A stretch of 30,767 bases of DNA from JAIVGV01 sp035295985 (GTDB lineage: Bacteria > Acidobacteriota > Blastocatellia > Pyrinomonadales > Pyrinomonadaceae): contig DATHBT010000022.1 of the NCBI GenBank assembly GCA_035295985.1, positions 1 to 30,767 on the forward strand, written 5' to 3'. The notes beneath the pieces were generated by a model, which ran no database searches, was not told where the DNA came from, and saw nothing but the letters and a program-made list of their open reading frames with translations. The position numbers and the translations under genes are program-made. This document shows, piece by piece, positions 30,517-30,767 of this stretch. The stretch's first letter is position 1. Every line of letters starts with the position of its first letter.

Positions 30517-30767
30517 ATGCCGAGGTACATCGGGAAAGAGATGAGCCGCGTGGACGGCGTGGCGAAGGTGACGGGCAGGGCGAAGTACGCGGCCGAGTTC
30601 CGCGCGCCGAACCTCGCCTACGGCTTCATCGTGACGGGCGCGGTGGCGAAGGGCACGATCACGTCAATCGACACGCGCGAAGCGGAGCGCGCGCCGGGCG
30701 TCGTCCGCGTCTTCACGCACCTGAACGCGCCGAAGCTCGGGCCGAAGGCTTCCACGGAGTACGCGCC
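30517..30767 (+). CDS. paoC: Molybdopterin-binding large subunit (PaoC/YagR type), 5' part
   Basis: Only the first 83 codons are in the window. MPRYIGKEMSRVDGVAKVTG and AKYAAEFRAPNLAYGFIV are the typical opening of xanthine-dehydrogenase-family large subunits (the aldehyde oxidase a/b hammerhead domain). GGGGGAGAGAAAG lies before ATG 30517. The catalytic glutamate and cofactor-binding residues are beyond the window edge. Third gene of the paoABC-type operon. Confidence 0.9.
   Translation, partial: MPRYIGKEMSRVDGVAKVTGRAKYAAEFRAPNLAYGFIVTGAVAKGTITSIDTREAERAPGVVRVFTHLNAPKLGPKASTEYA

Overview
The window looks like chromosomal DNA of an Acidobacteriota bacterium, probably class Blastocatellia (inference). 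The reasons are very high GC through most of it, an exported von Willebrand A protein of the type typical of Acidobacteria, a giant FG-GAP/Calx-beta/DUF4214 surface protein, a tricorn-like S41 protease, Tat-exported TldD and clustered exported amidohydrolases. The first 5 kb differ in composition and are made of mobile-element remnants.

Bases 1-1500 are the end of a chromosomal integron. Read on the minus strand, there is an attI-like core (703-697), a single AT-richer gene cassette encoding a 200-residue exported or anchored protein (658-56), and an attC site cut by the window edge (45-1). Divergently, on the plus strand, lies an IntI-like integrase gene wrecked by an internal deletion (927-1500). 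Three 40-bp tandem repeats sit between the core and the integrase gene. Bases 1629-4949 are a separate small integrative element inserted in a tRNA-Arg(ACG) gene. It is bounded by 101-bp direct repeats (one mismatch) that carry the 5' half of the tRNA gene plus its promoter. The element has 12-bp iterons near both ends, a phage-type tyrosine recombinase gene with one in-frame TGA six codons before the catalytic tyrosine, a Crp/Fnr regulator, a receiver protein that has lost its phosphorylation residues, and a truncated second receiver.

From 5 to 16 kb come an exported VWA protein, the divergent 1386-residue FG-GAP/Calx-beta protein, two uncharacterised cysteine-containing proteins transcribed divergently from clear promoters, a 1117-residue tricorn-like protease, and a hicA-hicB toxin-antitoxin pair.

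From 16.7 to 25 kb the minus strand carries a likely operon, 24897 to 16682: three paralogous exported amidohydrolases (only the middle one keeps the full metal-binding HxH), then tldD (Tat signal, zinc motif) and tldE (no signal). This suggests envelope peptide or cyclic-imide turnover, but the substrate is unknown. Next come a BON-domain lipoprotein and a probable oxidative-stress/iron operon (radical SAM protein, Bcp peroxiredoxin, a four-cysteine YggX). The window ends in a plus-strand paoABC-type molybdenum hydroxylase operon (2Fe-2S, FAD/4Fe-4S and truncated molybdopterin subunits).

Several intergenic palindromes of about 85-125 bp, three of them built from 7-bp tandem repeats (TTAGCTG-like or AGTGATG), sit at or over stop codons at 16.6, 22.7 and 26.0 kb. 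They look like a non-coding repeat family that also acts at transcript ends.
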